Counted from the first letter of the stretch, positions 1 through 9,000 are shown. The stretch: DNA of 64,000 nt from Burkholderia puraquae (GCF_002099195.1 NZ_NBYX01000006.1:186001-250000), one strand, 5' to 3'. Made by a program: numbers and translations. The notes: generated by a model not told the origin, from the letters alone.

Positions 1-204
1 ATCAAGCTGATCGGCGTGGTGCCCGAGTCGGAAGCCGTGCTGCACGCATCGAACCAGGGTCTGCCGGCGGTGCATATCGACGGTACCGACGTCGCCGAAG
101 CGTACAAGGACGTCGTCGCCCGCTTCCTCGGCGAAGACAAGCCGCTGCGCTTCACCGATTACCAGAAGCCGGGCCTGCTGCAGCGCCTCTTCGGCAGCAA
201 GTAA
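1..204 (+). CDS. minD: Septum site-determining protein MinD, C-terminal part
   Basis: This is the last 67 codons of the cell-division ATPase MinD; the P-loop and the rest lie upstream of the window. MinD-ATP binds the inner membrane, recruits MinC to block FtsZ rings away from midcell, and is released by MinE. The visible part contains the family sequence GVVPESEAVLHASNQG and ends in the short amphipathic helix (GLLQRLFGSK) that anchors MinD to the membrane. The stop codon is followed after 12 bases by minE, so the two are cotranscribed. Identification rests on the C-terminal sequence plus the neighbour and is secure. Confidence 0.95.
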   Translation: MKLIGVVPESEAVLHASNQGLPAVHIDGTDVAEAYKDVVARFLGEDKPLRFTDYQKPGLLQRLFGSK

Positions 205-216
205 CGGAGGCCGCCC

Positions 217-471
217 ATGTCCATCCTTTCGTTTCTCCTCGGCGAGAAGAAGAAGTCCGCATCGGTCGCGAAGGAGCGCCTGCAGCTCATCATCGCGCAC
301 GAGCGCGTCGGCGGCCGGCCGCCGGCCGATTACCTGCCGGCGCTGCAGAAAGAGCTCGTCGCGGTCATCTCGAAGTACGTCCATATTTCGGACGATGACA
401 TCCGCGTGAGCCTCGAGCGCCAGGACGACCTCGAAGTCCTCGAAGTGAAGATCGAGATCCCGCAAGCCTGA
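217..471 (+). CDS. minE: Cell division topological specificity factor MinE
   Basis: MinE (84 aa, normal family length) stimulates the MinD ATPase and drives the pole-to-pole Min oscillation that restricts division to midcell. The N-terminal part carries the hydrophobic [15 protein letters not shown] segment that contacts MinD and membrane. The C-terminal half is the dimerising topological-specificity domain. The ATG is preceded by an ACGGAGG ribosome site and lies 12 bases after minD, as in other minCDE operons. No terminator is obvious immediately downstream. Confidence 0.97.
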   Translation: MSILSFLLGEKKKSASVAKERLQLIIAHERVGGRPPADYLPALQKELVAVISKYVHISDDDIRVSLERQDDLEVLEVKIEIPQA

Positions 472-631
472 CGCTTGCCGGTGTCCCTCCGCACGGCGGC
501 ACTCGCCGCCGTGCGCGTCTTACGCCCTGTTGCACTTTCGGGCACGCCGTAACACGGCGTCTGTCGGCCGTTATCGCGCCTCCCGCATTGAACGAATACG
601 CTCGCGTAACTCGTTCAACCAGGAGGTTCTG

Positions 632-1033
632 ATGGCTGTCTCTACCGTTCAACGTCGTATCGTTTCGCTCGCGCTGTTTGCCGCGGGCCTGTCAGCCGTC
701 GTCGCGCCGCTTGCCGCGCATGCGGACGAGATTCTCGTCGGCACCCCCGTGATCGCGCCGCAGGGCCGCGTGGTCGTCGCCGAGCCGATCGCCGTGCGCA
801 CCGAGGAAATCGTCGTCGTCGCGCCGAACGCGCCGCCGCCGGTGCACTACGAGGTCGTGCCGGCCGCGCGCGTGGGCTATGTGTGGGACCGTGGGCACTG
901 GCACTGGGATCATGGCCGCTACGTGTGGATCGGCGGCCACTGGGAAGCCGAGCGCGTCGGCATGCACTGGGTGCCGGGCCATTGGGACCAGCGCGGTCCG
1001 AACTGGTTCTGGACCCGCGGCCACTGGGCATGA
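632..1033 (+). CDS. Secreted YXWXXGXW-repeat protein
   Basis: A 133-residue exported protein of unknown function. The first ~27 residues form a signal peptide ending AAHA. The C-terminal third is made of repeats of the type W-x-x-G-x-W (WDRGHWHWDHG, WIGGHW, WVPGHW, WTRGHW), a short-repeat family common in the cell envelope of Burkholderiales. The ATG at 632 was chosen because AGGAGG lies 6 bases upstream and a signal peptide follows directly; the longer open frame upstream lacks both. A small lipoprotein gene follows 12 bases after the stop, so the two probably form a transcript. Role beyond an envelope location is not known. Confidence 0.85.
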   Translation: MAVSTVQRRIVSLALFAAGLSAVVAPLAAHADEILVGTPVIAPQGRVVVAEPIAVRTEEIVVVAPNAPPPVHYEVVPAARVGYVWDRGHWHWDHGRYVWIGGHWEAERVGMHWVPGHWDQRGPNWFWTRGHWA

Positions 1034-1045
1034 TGGAGGCGGGCG

Positions 1046-1156
1046 ATGAAGAGAACCGCAATCGCCATCGCGCTCGTCGCGATCACGCTGGCCGGGTGCA
1101 TCGTCGTGCCGGCCCGGCCCGTGTACTACCGGCCGGCGCCCGTCGTGATCTACTGA
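1046..1156 (+). CDS. Small putative lipoprotein (36 aa)
   Basis: A 36-codon gene encoding a basic N-terminus (MKRT), a hydrophobic segment and the lipobox LAGC (Cys18), so the mature product would be a lipid-anchored peptide of about 19 residues rich in Tyr, Pro and Val. A GGAGG sequence lies upstream of the ATG. It follows the repeat protein by 12 bases in the same direction. Its stop codon overlaps the end of the convergent ClC channel gene by 7 bases. The lipobox, ribosome site and spacing support a real gene; the function is unknown. Confidence 0.6.
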   Translation: MKRTAIAIALVAITLAGCIVVPARPVYYRPAPVVIY

Positions 1157-2694
1157 GTATCTCGCGGGCCGGGCTGCGCCGGGCCGTTCGTACCGGCCGC
1201 AGCCGGCCCGTCGTCGTGCGGCGCCGGCGCATGCGCTGCGCCTTCGACCGGTGCGGCGGCGGCCGGCACTTCGCCGCCTTCGTCGCGCAGCGTATCGAGC
1301 GGATCGGCGGGCGCGGCGGTCGCATCCTGCGGCTCGGTGACATTGGTGGCCACCGTCGCTGCGGTTGCCGCAGCCGGTTCCGCGGCTGCGACGGGCGGCG
1401 CGAGATAGCGCTGGGCGAGCGTTTCGTAGAGCGGCGGCGCGAAAAAGCGCGATACGCGGCTCGACACCAACGCGGTGGCCATCAGCGAAATCACGAGCGC
1501 GTGCCCGTTGATCATCTCCATCACGATCACGAACGACGTGATCGGCGACTGCGTGACGGCTGCCATATAGCCGACCATCGCGAGCGCGATCAGCATCGGC
1601 AGGCTCATGTTGCTGAACACGACGTGCAGCAGGTTGCCGAACCCGGCGCCGATCGACAGCGACGGTGCGAAGATCCCGCCCGGGATGCCCGGCAAGTACG
1701 ACGCGACCATCGAGATCATCTTCAGGAACGGGTAGAGAACCGACAGGTGCTGGCTGCCGTCGAGCAGGCCGCGCGCCTCGGCATAACCGCTGCCGAAGGT
1801 CGTGCCGCCCGATACGAGGCCGACGACGGCAATCGTAAAGCCGCACAGCGCGGCGAACGCGATCGGCCGCTCGCGATACAGGCCGAGCAGTTGCGCGGGC
1901 AGCCAGCGCCCCGTGTTGAGCAGCAGCCAGCAGAACAGGCCGCCTGCGATCCCCGTCACGATCGCGGTGACCAGTACGGCGAGCGCCAGCAGTTTCGGGA
2001 AATGGGGGCCGGCATCGATCGTGCCGAAATACGTGTAGTTGCCGTTCAGGCCGAGCGCGACGACGCCGGCGAGGATGATCGCGGTGATCAGCACGCCGCT
2101 GGCGCGTGCGGAGAAGCTGCGCGTCAGCTCCTCGATCGCGAACACGATCCCGGCGAGCGGCGTATTGAACGCGGCCGACAGCCCGGCCGCCGCGCCGGCC
2201 AGTACCAACTGGCGTTCGATCTGCGCGTTCGAGCGCGGGTAGAAGCGCCGCAGGTTGAACATCAGCGCCGCGCCGACCTGCACGGTCGGCCCTTCGCGGC
2301 CGATCGTGAAGCCGCCCAGGATGCCGAGGAACGAAACCAGCACCTTGCCGAACAGGATGCGCAGCGTCAGCAGCCGGGAGCCGAACGCGCTCGGGCGCGC
2401 ATGCAGCGTCGCGATCACCTGCGGGATGCCGCTGCCCTCGGCGCCGCGGAAGAAGCGGCGCGTGATCCATACCGACACCGCGGCGATGGTCGGCGTCAGC
2501 AGCAGCGGCAGCCACGCGGCGTGATCGCGCATCGTGCGGAAGGTCTCGTAGCCCCAGTCGATCAGCCGCGCGTAAAGTACGGCCGCGAGGCCGACGACGA
2601 TTGCGCCGAGCCAGAAAACGCCATATTGGCGCCAGATTCGCAGCGAGCGACGGGTGAGTGCGGGAAACAGGGCGGGAAGGGCGGGGCGTGGCAT
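1150..2694 (-). CDS. ClC-family chloride channel / H+-Cl- exchanger
   Basis: A 514-residue integral membrane protein of the ClC family, which moves Cl- (often in exchange for protons) across the inner membrane. The selectivity motifs are all visible: GSGIP at ~87-91, GREGP at ~132-136 with the gating glutamate at ~134, and a GIFAP motif further on. The sequence GLSAAFNTPLAGIVFAIEEL (~171-190) covers the internal proton-glutamate region. The last ~75 residues are an Ala/Pro-rich tail without CBS domains. The start at 2694 gives MPRPALPAL just before the first helix; upstream codons in frame look non-coding. The gene is divergent from waaC and converges on the small lipoprotein gene. Physiological role (acid resistance or ion homeostasis) is inferred from the family. 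Confidence 0.92.
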   Translation of the reverse strand: MPRPALPALFPALTRRSLRIWRQYGVFWLGAIVVGLAAVLYARLIDWGYETFRTMRDHAAWLPLLLTPTIAAVSVWITRRFFRGAEGSGIPQVIATLHARPSAFGSRLLTLRILFGKVLVSFLGILGGFTIGREGPTVQVGAALMFNLRRFYPRSNAQIERQLVLAGAAAGLSAAFNTPLAGIVFAIEELTRSFSARASGVLITAIILAGVVALGLNGNYTYFGTIDAGPHFPKLLALAVLVTAIVTGIAGGLFCWLLLNTGRWLPAQLLGLYRERPIAFAALCGFTIAVVGLVSGGTTFGSGYAEARGLLDGSQHLSVLYPFLKMISMVASYLPGIPGGIFAPSLSIGAGFGNLLHVVFSNMSLPMLIALAMVGYMAAVTQSPITSFVIVMEMINGHALVISLMATALVSSRVSRFFAPPLYETLAQRYLAPPVAAAEPAAATAATVATNVTEPQDATAAPADPLDTLRDEGGEVPAAAAPVEGAAHAPAPHDDGPAAAGTNGPAQPGPRDTQ

Positions 2695-2864
2695 CGACGC
2701 GGGCCGGAAGGCAAAGACCGAATTATAAAAAGAACCGGATGCAGGTGGAGCGTGAGAATATTCCCGAAAGGAGACGCATTTTGTTGCAAAAGTAATGTTC
2801 ACGTAATGTTTGCGCATGTAACCATCGTTAGCATGCCAGATTGGTCGGTCTATCCCCACACATC

Positions 2865-3863
2865 GTGAAACGTATTCTCATCGTGAAAGTGACGTCGCTC
2901 GGCGACGTCGTCCAGACGTTGCCCGTCGTCGCGGATCTGCATCGCGCCTTTCCCGGCGTAACGGTCGACTGGGCGGTGGACGAGTCGTGCGCGGAGGTCG
3001 TGCGCTGGCATCCTGGCGTCAGCAATGTCCTTTGCGCGCCGCTGCGCCGCTTCAAGAAACTGCGCAATCGCGGCGACCTGAAGGCGATCTCGGCGTCGAT
3101 CGGCGCATTGCGGAGGCACCGCTACGATGCGGTGATCGACCTGCACGGCGTCTACAAGAGCGCGATCATTTCGGCGCTGGCGCGCGCCGCGCGCCGCGTC
3201 GGCTACCAGACGCAGGATCTCGGCGAAACGGGCGCACGCTTCGCGTATTCGCATCGCTTCGGCCCGCGGCCGGACTGCGATGCCTGGCACGGGATGCGCG
3301 TGAGCGCGGGCGAGGCGCTCGGTTACGCGCCCGAGGGCATCGCTACGTACGGCATCGTCCCGCCGCAGGATGTGAACCTGCCGGCGGCCGTGACCGACGG
3401 CGCACCGTTCATGCTGCTGTTCCATGCGACGTCCAACCCCGACAAGAAATGGCCGGCCGACCACTGGGCCGCGCTCGCCACGCAGATGATGGCGCGTGGC
3501 GTGCGCGTGCTGTTGCCGTGGGGATCGGCTGCCGAGCATGACGATGCACAGGACATCGCTGCGCGCGCGCCGGGGGCGGTCGTGCTGCCGGCGATGACAG
3601 TGCGTGAGCTCGGCGCGGCGCTCGGCCGGGCTGCGCTCGTGGTGGGGGTCGACACGGGGTTCGTGCACATGGCGCACGCGCTGCAGCGGCCGACCGTGAT
3701 GATTTTCGTCGCGACCTCGCGGCACCATTGCGGCATCGGCGGCGCGCCGAATGCACTGTCGATCGGCGAGCCGGGTACGATGCCGTCGGTCGGGGAGGCA
3801 CTCGACGCAATCGATGCGGTCGGTCCGGCCTACGGCGCGCTGCGCGCGCGGCTGACCGCCTGA
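2865..3863 (+). CDS. waaC: Lipopolysaccharide heptosyltransferase I
   Basis: WaaC transfers the first L-glycero-D-manno-heptose from ADP-heptose to the Kdo of lipid A on the cytoplasmic face of the inner membrane. The N-terminus KRILIVKVTSLGDVVQTLP is diagnostic for heptosyltransferase I of glycosyltransferase family 9. The C-terminal donor domain has LLFHATSNPDKKWP and VGVDTGFVHMAHAL. The GTG at 2865 fits the family N-terminus; a TTG 24 bases earlier is an alternative, and neither has a strong ribosome site. Length is 332 aa, normal. It is transcribed away from the ClC gene. No other LPS-core gene lies beside it here. Confidence 0.93.
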   Translation: MKRILIVKVTSLGDVVQTLPVVADLHRAFPGVTVDWAVDESCAEVVRWHPGVSNVLCAPLRRFKKLRNRGDLKAISASIGALRRHRYDAVIDLHGVYKSAIISALARAARRVGYQTQDLGETGARFAYSHRFGPRPDCDAWHGMRVSAGEALGYAPEGIATYGIVPPQDVNLPAAVTDGAPFMLLFHATSNPDKKWPADHWAALATQMMARGVRVLLPWGSAAEHDDAQDIAARAPGAVVLPAMTVRELGAALGRAALVVGVDTGFVHMAHALQRPTVMIFVATSRHHCGIGGAPNALSIGEPGTMPSVGEALDAIDAVGPAYGALRARLTA

Positions 3864-3882
3864 CGAAGCGGGGCCGGCCGGT

Positions 3883-4062
3883 TCAGGCGAGCAGCGCCTC
3901 GACCGTGACGACGGCGGCGATAGCCGCCAGATTCGCCAGCAGCGCCTCGAACACGAGGCCACGCCACGTCTTCGGCCGGAAGCGCAGCGCGAGCAGTAGC
4001 GCGCCACCCAGTGCGAGCGCGAGGATCAGGACGAGATCGGCATTGCCGAGGCGGATGTTCAT
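3883..4062 (-). CDS. Small two-helix membrane protein
   Basis: A 59-residue protein with two predicted membrane helices (roughly residues 10-27, rich in Leu/Ala/Gly, and 36-57) joined by a basic loop, RFRPKTW. The ATG at 4062 has an AAGGAG ribosome site 9 bases upstream; a longer in-frame reading lacks one. It lies between waaC, which converges on it, and the MFS transporter, which runs the same way. No function can be assigned. Confidence 0.6.
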   Translation of the reverse strand: MNIRLGNADLVLILALALGGALLLALRFRPKTWRGLVFEALLANLAAIAAVVTVEALLA

Positions 4063-4164
4063 GGCGGCGGCTCCTTCGGGGCGGGCCCGGGGGCGCGCAG
4101 CGGCGCACCCAGGATCGAGTATAGGCAGAGCCGGCCGCCGCACAACCCGGGTCGCCCCGGAGTC

Positions 4165-5475
4165 TCAGACGAGCGACGCGTCGCGCGTTTCGCGCATCAG
4201 CAGCACGCCGATCAGGCTGATTGCCGCCGCAACCGAGACATAACCGCCGACCCACGACAGCCCGCCGCGCGCTGCCAGCAGTTGCGCGATATACGGCGCG
4301 ATCGACGCGCCGAGGATCCCGCCGAGGTTGTACGCGACGCCCGCGCCCGTGTAGCGGACGTTGGTCGGGAACAGTTCCGGCAGCAGCGCGCCCATCGGCG
4401 CGAACGTCACACCCATCAGGAACAGCTCGATCGTCAGGAACAGCGCGACGAGCGGCATTGAGCCGCTGCCGAGCAACGGCTCCATCGCGAAACCCGACAG
4501 CAGCGCGGCGATCGCGCCCACGACGAGTACCGGCTTGCGGCCGAAGCGGTCCGACGCCCATGCGGAAAGCGGCGTTGCGAGCCCCATGAACACGACCGCG
4601 AAACACAGCAGGCCGAGAAAACTCTGGCGCGGAATATGCAGCGCCGACACGCCGTACGACAGCGAGAACACCGTCGAGATGTAGAACAGCGTGTAACAGA
4701 CGACCATCGCGAGCGCCCCGAGCAAGGTCGGCTGCCAGTGTTGCGTGATGAGTGTCGCGACCGGCACGCGCACGCGCTCGTTGCGGTCGAGCGCAGCCTG
4801 GAACGCGGGTGTTTCGGTGATCTTGAGGCGCACGTACAGGCCGAGCGCGACCAGCACCGCGCTGACCAGGAACGGGATGCGCCAGCCCCAGCTGCGGAAC
4901 TGCTCGTCGGACAGCGACAGCGCGAGCGCGAAGAACAGGCCGTTCGACATCAGGAAGCCGACCGAGGGTCCGAGCTGCGGGAACATGCCGAACCAGCCGC
5001 GCTTGCCCTGCGGCGCGTGCTCGGTCGCGAGCAGCGCGGCGCCGCCCCATTCGCCGCCGAGGCCGATCCCCTGGCCGAAGCGCAGCACGCACAGCAGCAC
5101 CGGCGCGAGCGTGCCGATTGCGTCGTAGCCGGGCACGAAGCCGATCGCGGTGGTGGACACGCCCATCACGAGCAGCGACGCGACGAGCGTCGACTTGCGG
5201 CCGATGCGGTCGCCGAAGTGTCCGAACAGGAACGAGCCGATCGGGCGGGCGATGAATGCAATGCCGAACGTGACGAACGCGGATAGTGCCTGGGCGGTCG
5301 CGGAGCCGTGCGGGAAGAAGACGGGGCCGATGACGAGCGCGGCGGCGGTGGCATACACGTAGAAATCGTAGAACTCGATCGCGGTGCCGATGAAGCTCGC
5401 GAACACGATGCGCCGGTGGCTGACGGCGCCGGCCGAACCGGTTGCGTGTGCAACGGTCGGGGGGGATGCGGACAT
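4165..5475 (-). CDS. MFS transporter, metabolite:H+ symporter (MHS) type
   Basis: A 436-residue, 12-helix secondary transporter. The sequence FASFIGTAIEFYDFYVY near the N-terminus, the loop motif FGHFGDRIGRKSTL between helices 2 and 3, the LRFGQGIGLGGEWGGA helix and the second-half loop SDRFGRKPVL place it in the MHS family, which includes KgtP, ShiA and ProP. These import organic acids or osmolytes with protons. The substrate cannot be read from sequence. The start at 5475 is preceded by a CGGAGA ribosome site; the longer frame upstream is unlikely. No catabolic gene adjoins it, so context gives no clue. Confidence 0.88.
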   Translation of the reverse strand: MSASPPTVAHATGSAGAVSHRRIVFASFIGTAIEFYDFYVYATAAALVIGPVFFPHGSATAQALSAFVTFGIAFIARPIGSFLFGHFGDRIGRKSTLVASLLVMGVSTTAIGFVPGYDAIGTLAPVLLCVLRFGQGIGLGGEWGGAALLATEHAPQGKRGWFGMFPQLGPSVGFLMSNGLFFALALSLSDEQFRSWGWRIPFLVSAVLVALGLYVRLKITETPAFQAALDRNERVRVPVATLITQHWQPTLLGALAMVVCYTLFYISTVFSLSYGVSALHIPRQSFLGLLCFAVVFMGLATPLSAWASDRFGRKPVLVVGAIAALLSGFAMEPLLGSGSMPLVALFLTIELFLMGVTFAPMGALLPELFPTNVRYTGAGVAYNLGGILGASIAPYIAQLLAARGGLSWVGGYVSVAAAISLIGVLLMRETRDASLV

Positions 5476-5769
5476 GGATGTCTCCGTTTTGTCGTTGGGG
5501 CGGTCGGCTGGGCGTGCGGTCGGGCAGGCGGACACCTGCCGGGGGCAGCCGAGCGGATGATGCGGTGGCGGCGTGGAACGTGCGCCGTGGCGCGGACGTC
5601 ACCCGCCGGTCGACGATGGAGACGGGTACGTCGCCGCCGCCCGGTGCCGGCGTGGTCGGCTCGCATGCCGGGTGGGGCGCGCGAACGCGCGCGCGGCGTG
5701 ATGGCCGCGCGATTGCGGAAAATTATAGCCAGCGCCGCCGCGCACCGGCAATCGCGGTGCAGCGAGCGA

Positions 5770-6261
5770 TCAGTCGATCGATTGTGCCTGCGCCGACGCG
5801 GTGCTTTGCAACTGGAAGTGGCCGTCGTCGTTGAAGAGCCAGCCTTCCATCAATTCGAGCCGGCCGTTGCCGTCGAGCAGTCGCGATGGCGGCGGCGGCA
5901 GCGGCGCCGAGCGGCGCAGCGACGCGAGCGCGAGCGCTTCCGCCTCGCTGTCGCCATTGCTGCGATAGACGGACGCGTTGACGAGCCGGCCGCTGCCATC
6001 GACGGTGAAGGCCACGACGACGAGCGAACGGAGCATCGCCTGCGGCGTGCCGTGCAGCAGGCCGGACGGATTGCGTTCGGCGACACGCTGCGCGACTTCG
6101 ACGCGGTACTGGGCGAGGTTGCCGCTGCGGGTGATCGACGGAATCGTCAGGACCGAGTGCAGCGACGGCGGGGGCGTGATCGTGCACGCCGCGAGCATGG
6201 CGACGACGGCCAGTGCGACTGCACGCAGCCGGTCGACGCGCGGACGGGGAAGGGGGCGCAT
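5770..6261 (-). CDS. Lipoprotein with TonB-like C-terminal domain
   Basis: A 163-residue protein with a lipoprotein signal (hydrophobic segment ending MLAAC, Cys at ~26). It is followed by a TonB C-terminal-like fold: RSLVVVAFTVDGSGRLVNA with the later segment EAEALALASLRRSAPLPPPP matches the energy-transducer/TonB box-binding domain pattern. It lacks the TonB N-terminal membrane anchor and the long Pro-rich spacer, so it is more likely a periplasmic structural or accessory protein than a true TonB. It stands alone between the MHS transporter and an unknown gene on the same strand. Confidence 0.75.
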   Translation of the reverse strand: MRPLPRPRVDRLRAVALAVVAMLAACTITPPPSLHSVLTIPSITRSGNLAQYRVEVAQRVAERNPSGLLHGTPQAMLRSLVVVAFTVDGSGRLVNASVYRSNGDSEAEALALASLRRSAPLPPPPSRLLDGNGRLELMEGWLFNDDGHFQLQSTASAQAQSID

Positions 6262-6586
6262 GGGAGGCTAGCCAGAAGTGACTATAAAAAAATGATAGGC
6301 GCACGGACGCGAGCCGATATCGGGAGAAACGCATAACGGGCGATGCCGGATGATGCGATCGCTGATGACGTGCGGACGTGCATCGCGATGTGACGTGACA
6401 TGTGACAGCACGCTCGCGTGGCTGCCATCCGCATGCATCCCGGCGTGCGTGTTGCAAGGTTGAAAGAAAGGCGAGGAACGCGAGTGGCACGCAGGCACGC
6501 GGCGATGGTTCGGCCGGGCACCGGGTTGCCGCGGGCAGCACCGCTTCGGACGCCCGCGCAATTGCCCGTGATGCGTGCCGCCCGGT
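6262..6586. other. Intergenic stretch without recognised features
   Basis: The 325 bases between the 97-aa gene and the TonB-like lipoprotein gene contain no open frame with a credible start and ribosome site. I see no strong terminator or RNA structure either. Open frames crossing it are GC-rich shadows. It presumably holds the promoter of the lipoprotein gene: an AT-rich patch lies just upstream of that gene at about 6280-6300. Confidence 0.5.
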
Positions 6587-6880
6587 TCAGAAGCCGTGCG
6601 TGACGAGTGACAGGATCGACAGGTCGGGGTGCGTGCCGTCGATGATGCTCTTGCCGATGTGCACGGCTTCGTGGACGGCTTCGTCGAGGCTCGCGAAGCT
6701 TTCCTCGCCGTCCGCGTGGAATGGCACCGCATGGCCGGGCAACGCGGGATTCGCGCCGGGATGGCACACGTAGCCGGTGTAGGTGTAGCGCGTGTCGCTG
6801 CCGGGCACGGTGGCCGGCACGACATGGATCTCGAAGCCTTCGTAATCGACGTGTTCCGCCGGTGTCGACAGTTCGGTCAT
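6587..6880 (-). CDS. Hypothetical protein (97 aa)
   Basis: A 97-residue soluble protein that I do not recognise. It begins MTELSTPAEHVDYEGFEI, is acidic and His-rich, and has no signal peptide or membrane segment. The segment SFASLDEAVHEAVHIGKSIIDG resembles a small amphipathic helix. A GGAGA ribosome site precedes the ATG at 6880. Good third-position GC and a plain globular composition suggest a real gene, probably genus-specific. It is monocistronic as far as can be seen. Confidence 0.65.
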   Translation of the reverse strand: MTELSTPAEHVDYEGFEIHVVPATVPGSDTRYTYTGYVCHPGANPALPGHAVPFHADGEESFASLDEAVHEAVHIGKSIIDGTHPDLSILSLVTHGF

Positions 6881-7116
6881 GGCGATCTCCGTGTACCGCG
6901 CGCAGGGGTGGCGCGCGCGGCATCGAGTACGCGGCGGCGGTCGTGTCGCCGTGTTGATCGAATTCTAGGTGATCGAGCGGCCGGCCGGGAGGCTTCCGGT
7001 GCGGTGGGGCGCGGCGCGACGACGGGCCGCTGCCCGTGCCCGCGGCTCAGGTGCCGCGCGAGACCCGGGCGATTGCCCGTGCCGTTTCGACGGACGGGTT
7101 CGCGCGCGGCTCTGCA

Positions 7117-7512
7117 TCATTGTTTGCAGCGCGCGTCCTTGCGCTGCACGACGATGATCACCGGGTATTTCTGGCCGTGGTCGAGCTCCACGCGTGCCAC
7201 GACGGTCAGCGTCGCCGGATCGGAATCGTCGTACACGCTGACCTGTTCGTTCCGGAGGTAGGTCACGCCGGTGCAGTTCGACGTGCGTCCGTCGTCCCCC
7301 ACCTTGCACTGGAGGTCGTTGTCCTTCAGGTAGTTGTAGGGCGACGGGCTCGCGAGGTATTCGCTCAGGCCGCGTGGCGAGCCGCCGACGCCGGACACGT
7401 AGGCGATTGCGCACGACGCCTGCGCGTCGCCGCCGGCGGCAGTATCGGCCGTCGCCTGCGTGCTGACGGCAACCAGCAGCGCGGCGAGCGACGAGACGAT
7501 GAAAGGCTTCAT
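7117..7512 (-). CDS. Hypothetical exported protein (131 aa)
   Basis: A 131-residue protein with a clear Sec signal peptide (MKPFIVSSLAALLVAVSTQATA, cleavage near residue 22). The mature domain has four cysteines (CAIAYVSGVGG, LQCKVG, SNCTGV, DARCKQ) that could form two disulfides in the periplasm. The C-terminal half looks like a beta-rich fold (TLTVVARVELDHGQKYPVIIVVQRK). I do not recognise a family. The start at 7512 was chosen because the signal peptide begins there. Confidence 0.7.
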   Translation of the reverse strand: MKPFIVSSLAALLVAVSTQATADTAAGGDAQASCAIAYVSGVGGSPRGLSEYLASPSPYNYLKDNDLQCKVGDDGRTSNCTGVTYLRNEQVSVYDDSDPATLTVVARVELDHGQKYPVIIVVQRKDARCKQ

Positions 7513-7605
7513 GACGTGGTTTCCCGTTTCGCGAATCGGAGCGCCGGATTGTAACGGCATCCGGCGTGACGCGTCGGAACGTGGGAGAAGGGTGCGCGCG
7601 ACCCA

Positions 7606-7642
7606 ACAAAAAACCCCGTCATTCGGTGAATGGACGGGGTTT
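7606..7642 (-). terminator. Rho-independent terminator of tRNA-Ser
   Basis: On the minus strand an AACCCCGTC / GACGGGGTT stem closes on the loop CATTCACCGAAT and is followed by TTTTTTG. It lies 12 bases after the 3' end of the tRNA. Confidence 0.85.
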
Positions 7643-7653
7643 GGCGAACTTCC

Positions 7654-7741
7654 TGGCGGAAGCGGTGAGATTCGAACTCACGGACAGTTTCCCGTCGCCG
7701 GTTTTCAAGACCGGTGCCTTAAACCGCTCGGCCACGCTTCC
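7654..7741 (-). tRNA. serT: tRNA-Ser(UGA)
   Basis: An 88-nt class II tRNA. The acceptor stem GGAAGCG pairs with CGCTTCC, followed by the discriminator G and an encoded CCA. The anticodon loop CTTGAAA is closed by CCGGT/ACCGG and gives anticodon UGA. The long variable arm is characteristic of tRNA-Ser, and the T arm carries GTTCGAATC. A terminator follows directly. Confidence 0.97.
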
Positions 7742-7785
7742 ACACGAGGCGGCATTGTAACCGAAATGCCGCGATGTTCATTCCA

Positions 7786-9000
7786 TCAATCGTCGCGCAG
7801 GAACAATTCCTGCAGGTCGTTGAGGAAACGCTGGCCGAGCGGCGTCGGGGCAATCTGCGCGAAATCGCGCGCGATCAGCCCGCGCCGTTCCGCTTCCTGC
7901 AGTGCCGGCTCGATCGTGCTCATCGGCAGGCCCGTGCGTTCGGCGAAGCTGTGCACGGGGAAGCCCTCGACGAGCCGCAGCGTGTTCAGCATGAACTCGA
8001 ACGGCAGGTCGCGCGCGCCGACTTCACGTTCTTCCTGGACGGCCGTGCCGGCCATCGCCTGCTCGATGAACGTTGCCGGGTGCTTGTAGCGTGCCTGCCG
8101 CAGGATCCGGTTCGGGAACGACAGCTTCGTGTGCGCGCCCGCGCCGATCCCGAGATAGTCGCCGAAGCGCCAGTAGTTCAGGTTGTGCTTGCACTGATGA
8201 TTCGGCCTGGCGTACGCGGAAACTTCGTAGCGCCCGTAACCGGCTTCGGCCGTGCGCGCATGGATCCACTCCTGCATGTCGGCCGATGCGTCGTCGTCGG
8301 GGACGACCGGCGGGAACTTCGCGAACAGCGTATTCGGCTCGAGCGTCAGGTGATACAGCGACAGATGCGGCGGCGCGTACGACAGCGCGGTCTCGATGTC
8401 GGTCCGGCATTCGTCGAGCGTCTGGTTCGGCAGCGCGAACATCAGGTCGAGGTTGAAGTTGTCAAAGTTCTTCGCGGCGATCTCGACGGCCGTGCGCGCC
8501 TGCGCGGTGTCGTGAATCCGGCCGAGCGCCTTCAGGTGCGTTTCGTTGAAGCTCTGGATGCCGACCGACAGGCGATTCACGCCGCTTGCGCGGAACTGCG
8601 CGAACTTCGCGGCCTCGAACGTGCCCGGATTCGCCTCGAGCGTGATCTCGGCATCGGCGTCGAGCGGCAGCAGCGCGCGCACGTCGGACAGCATCCGGTC
8701 GAGGCCGGCTGCCGACAGCAGGCTCGGCGTGCCGCCGCCGATGAACACCGTATGCACCTGCCGACCCCACACGAGCGGCAGCGCCTGCTCGAGATCGGCG
8801 CGCAGCGCGTCGAGATACTCGGTTTCCGGAAACCGTTCGCCCTTCCACTCGTGCGAGTTGAAATCGCAGTACGGGCACTTGCGCACGCACCACGGGAAAT
8901 GCACGTACAGCGCGAGCGGCGGCAGCGACGTGAGCCGCACCTGGCCGGGCGACGTGAAGGTCGCGACGACGCGTGCGCCGGTTTCCGCGGCCTGGCTCAT
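7786..9000 (-). CDS. hemW: Radical SAM heme chaperone HemW
   Basis: A 404-residue protein related to oxygen-independent coproporphyrinogen oxidase (HemN). The radical-SAM cluster motif CxxxCxxC is CVRKCPYC (Cys38, 42, 45), followed by GGGTPS at ~88-93. The motif lacks the extra cysteine that HemN has after CxxxCxxC (here CDFNSH), which is the HemW signature. HemW is thought to deliver heme rather than oxidise coproporphyrinogen; this is family knowledge. It is the last gene of the rph-rdgB-hemW cluster, 34 bases after rdgB, and is commonly paired with rdgB in proteobacteria. Confidence 0.93.
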   Translation of the reverse strand: MSQAAETGARVVATFTSPGQVRLTSLPPLALYVHFPWCVRKCPYCDFNSHEWKGERFPETEYLDALRADLEQALPLVWGRQVHTVFIGGGTPSLLSAAGLDRMLSDVRALLPLDADAEITLEANPGTFEAAKFAQFRASGVNRLSVGIQSFNETHLKALGRIHDTAQARTAVEIAAKNFDNFNLDLMFALPNQTLDECRTDIETALSYAPPHLSLYHLTLEPNTLFAKFPPVVPDDDASADMQEWIHARTAEAGYGRYEVSAYARPNHQCKHNLNYWRFGDYLGIGAGAHTKLSFPNRILRQARYKHPATFIEQAMAGTAVQEEREVGARDLPFEFMLNTLRLVEGFPVHSFAERTGLPMSTIEPALQEAERRGLIARDFAQIAPTPLGQRFLNDLQELFLRDD

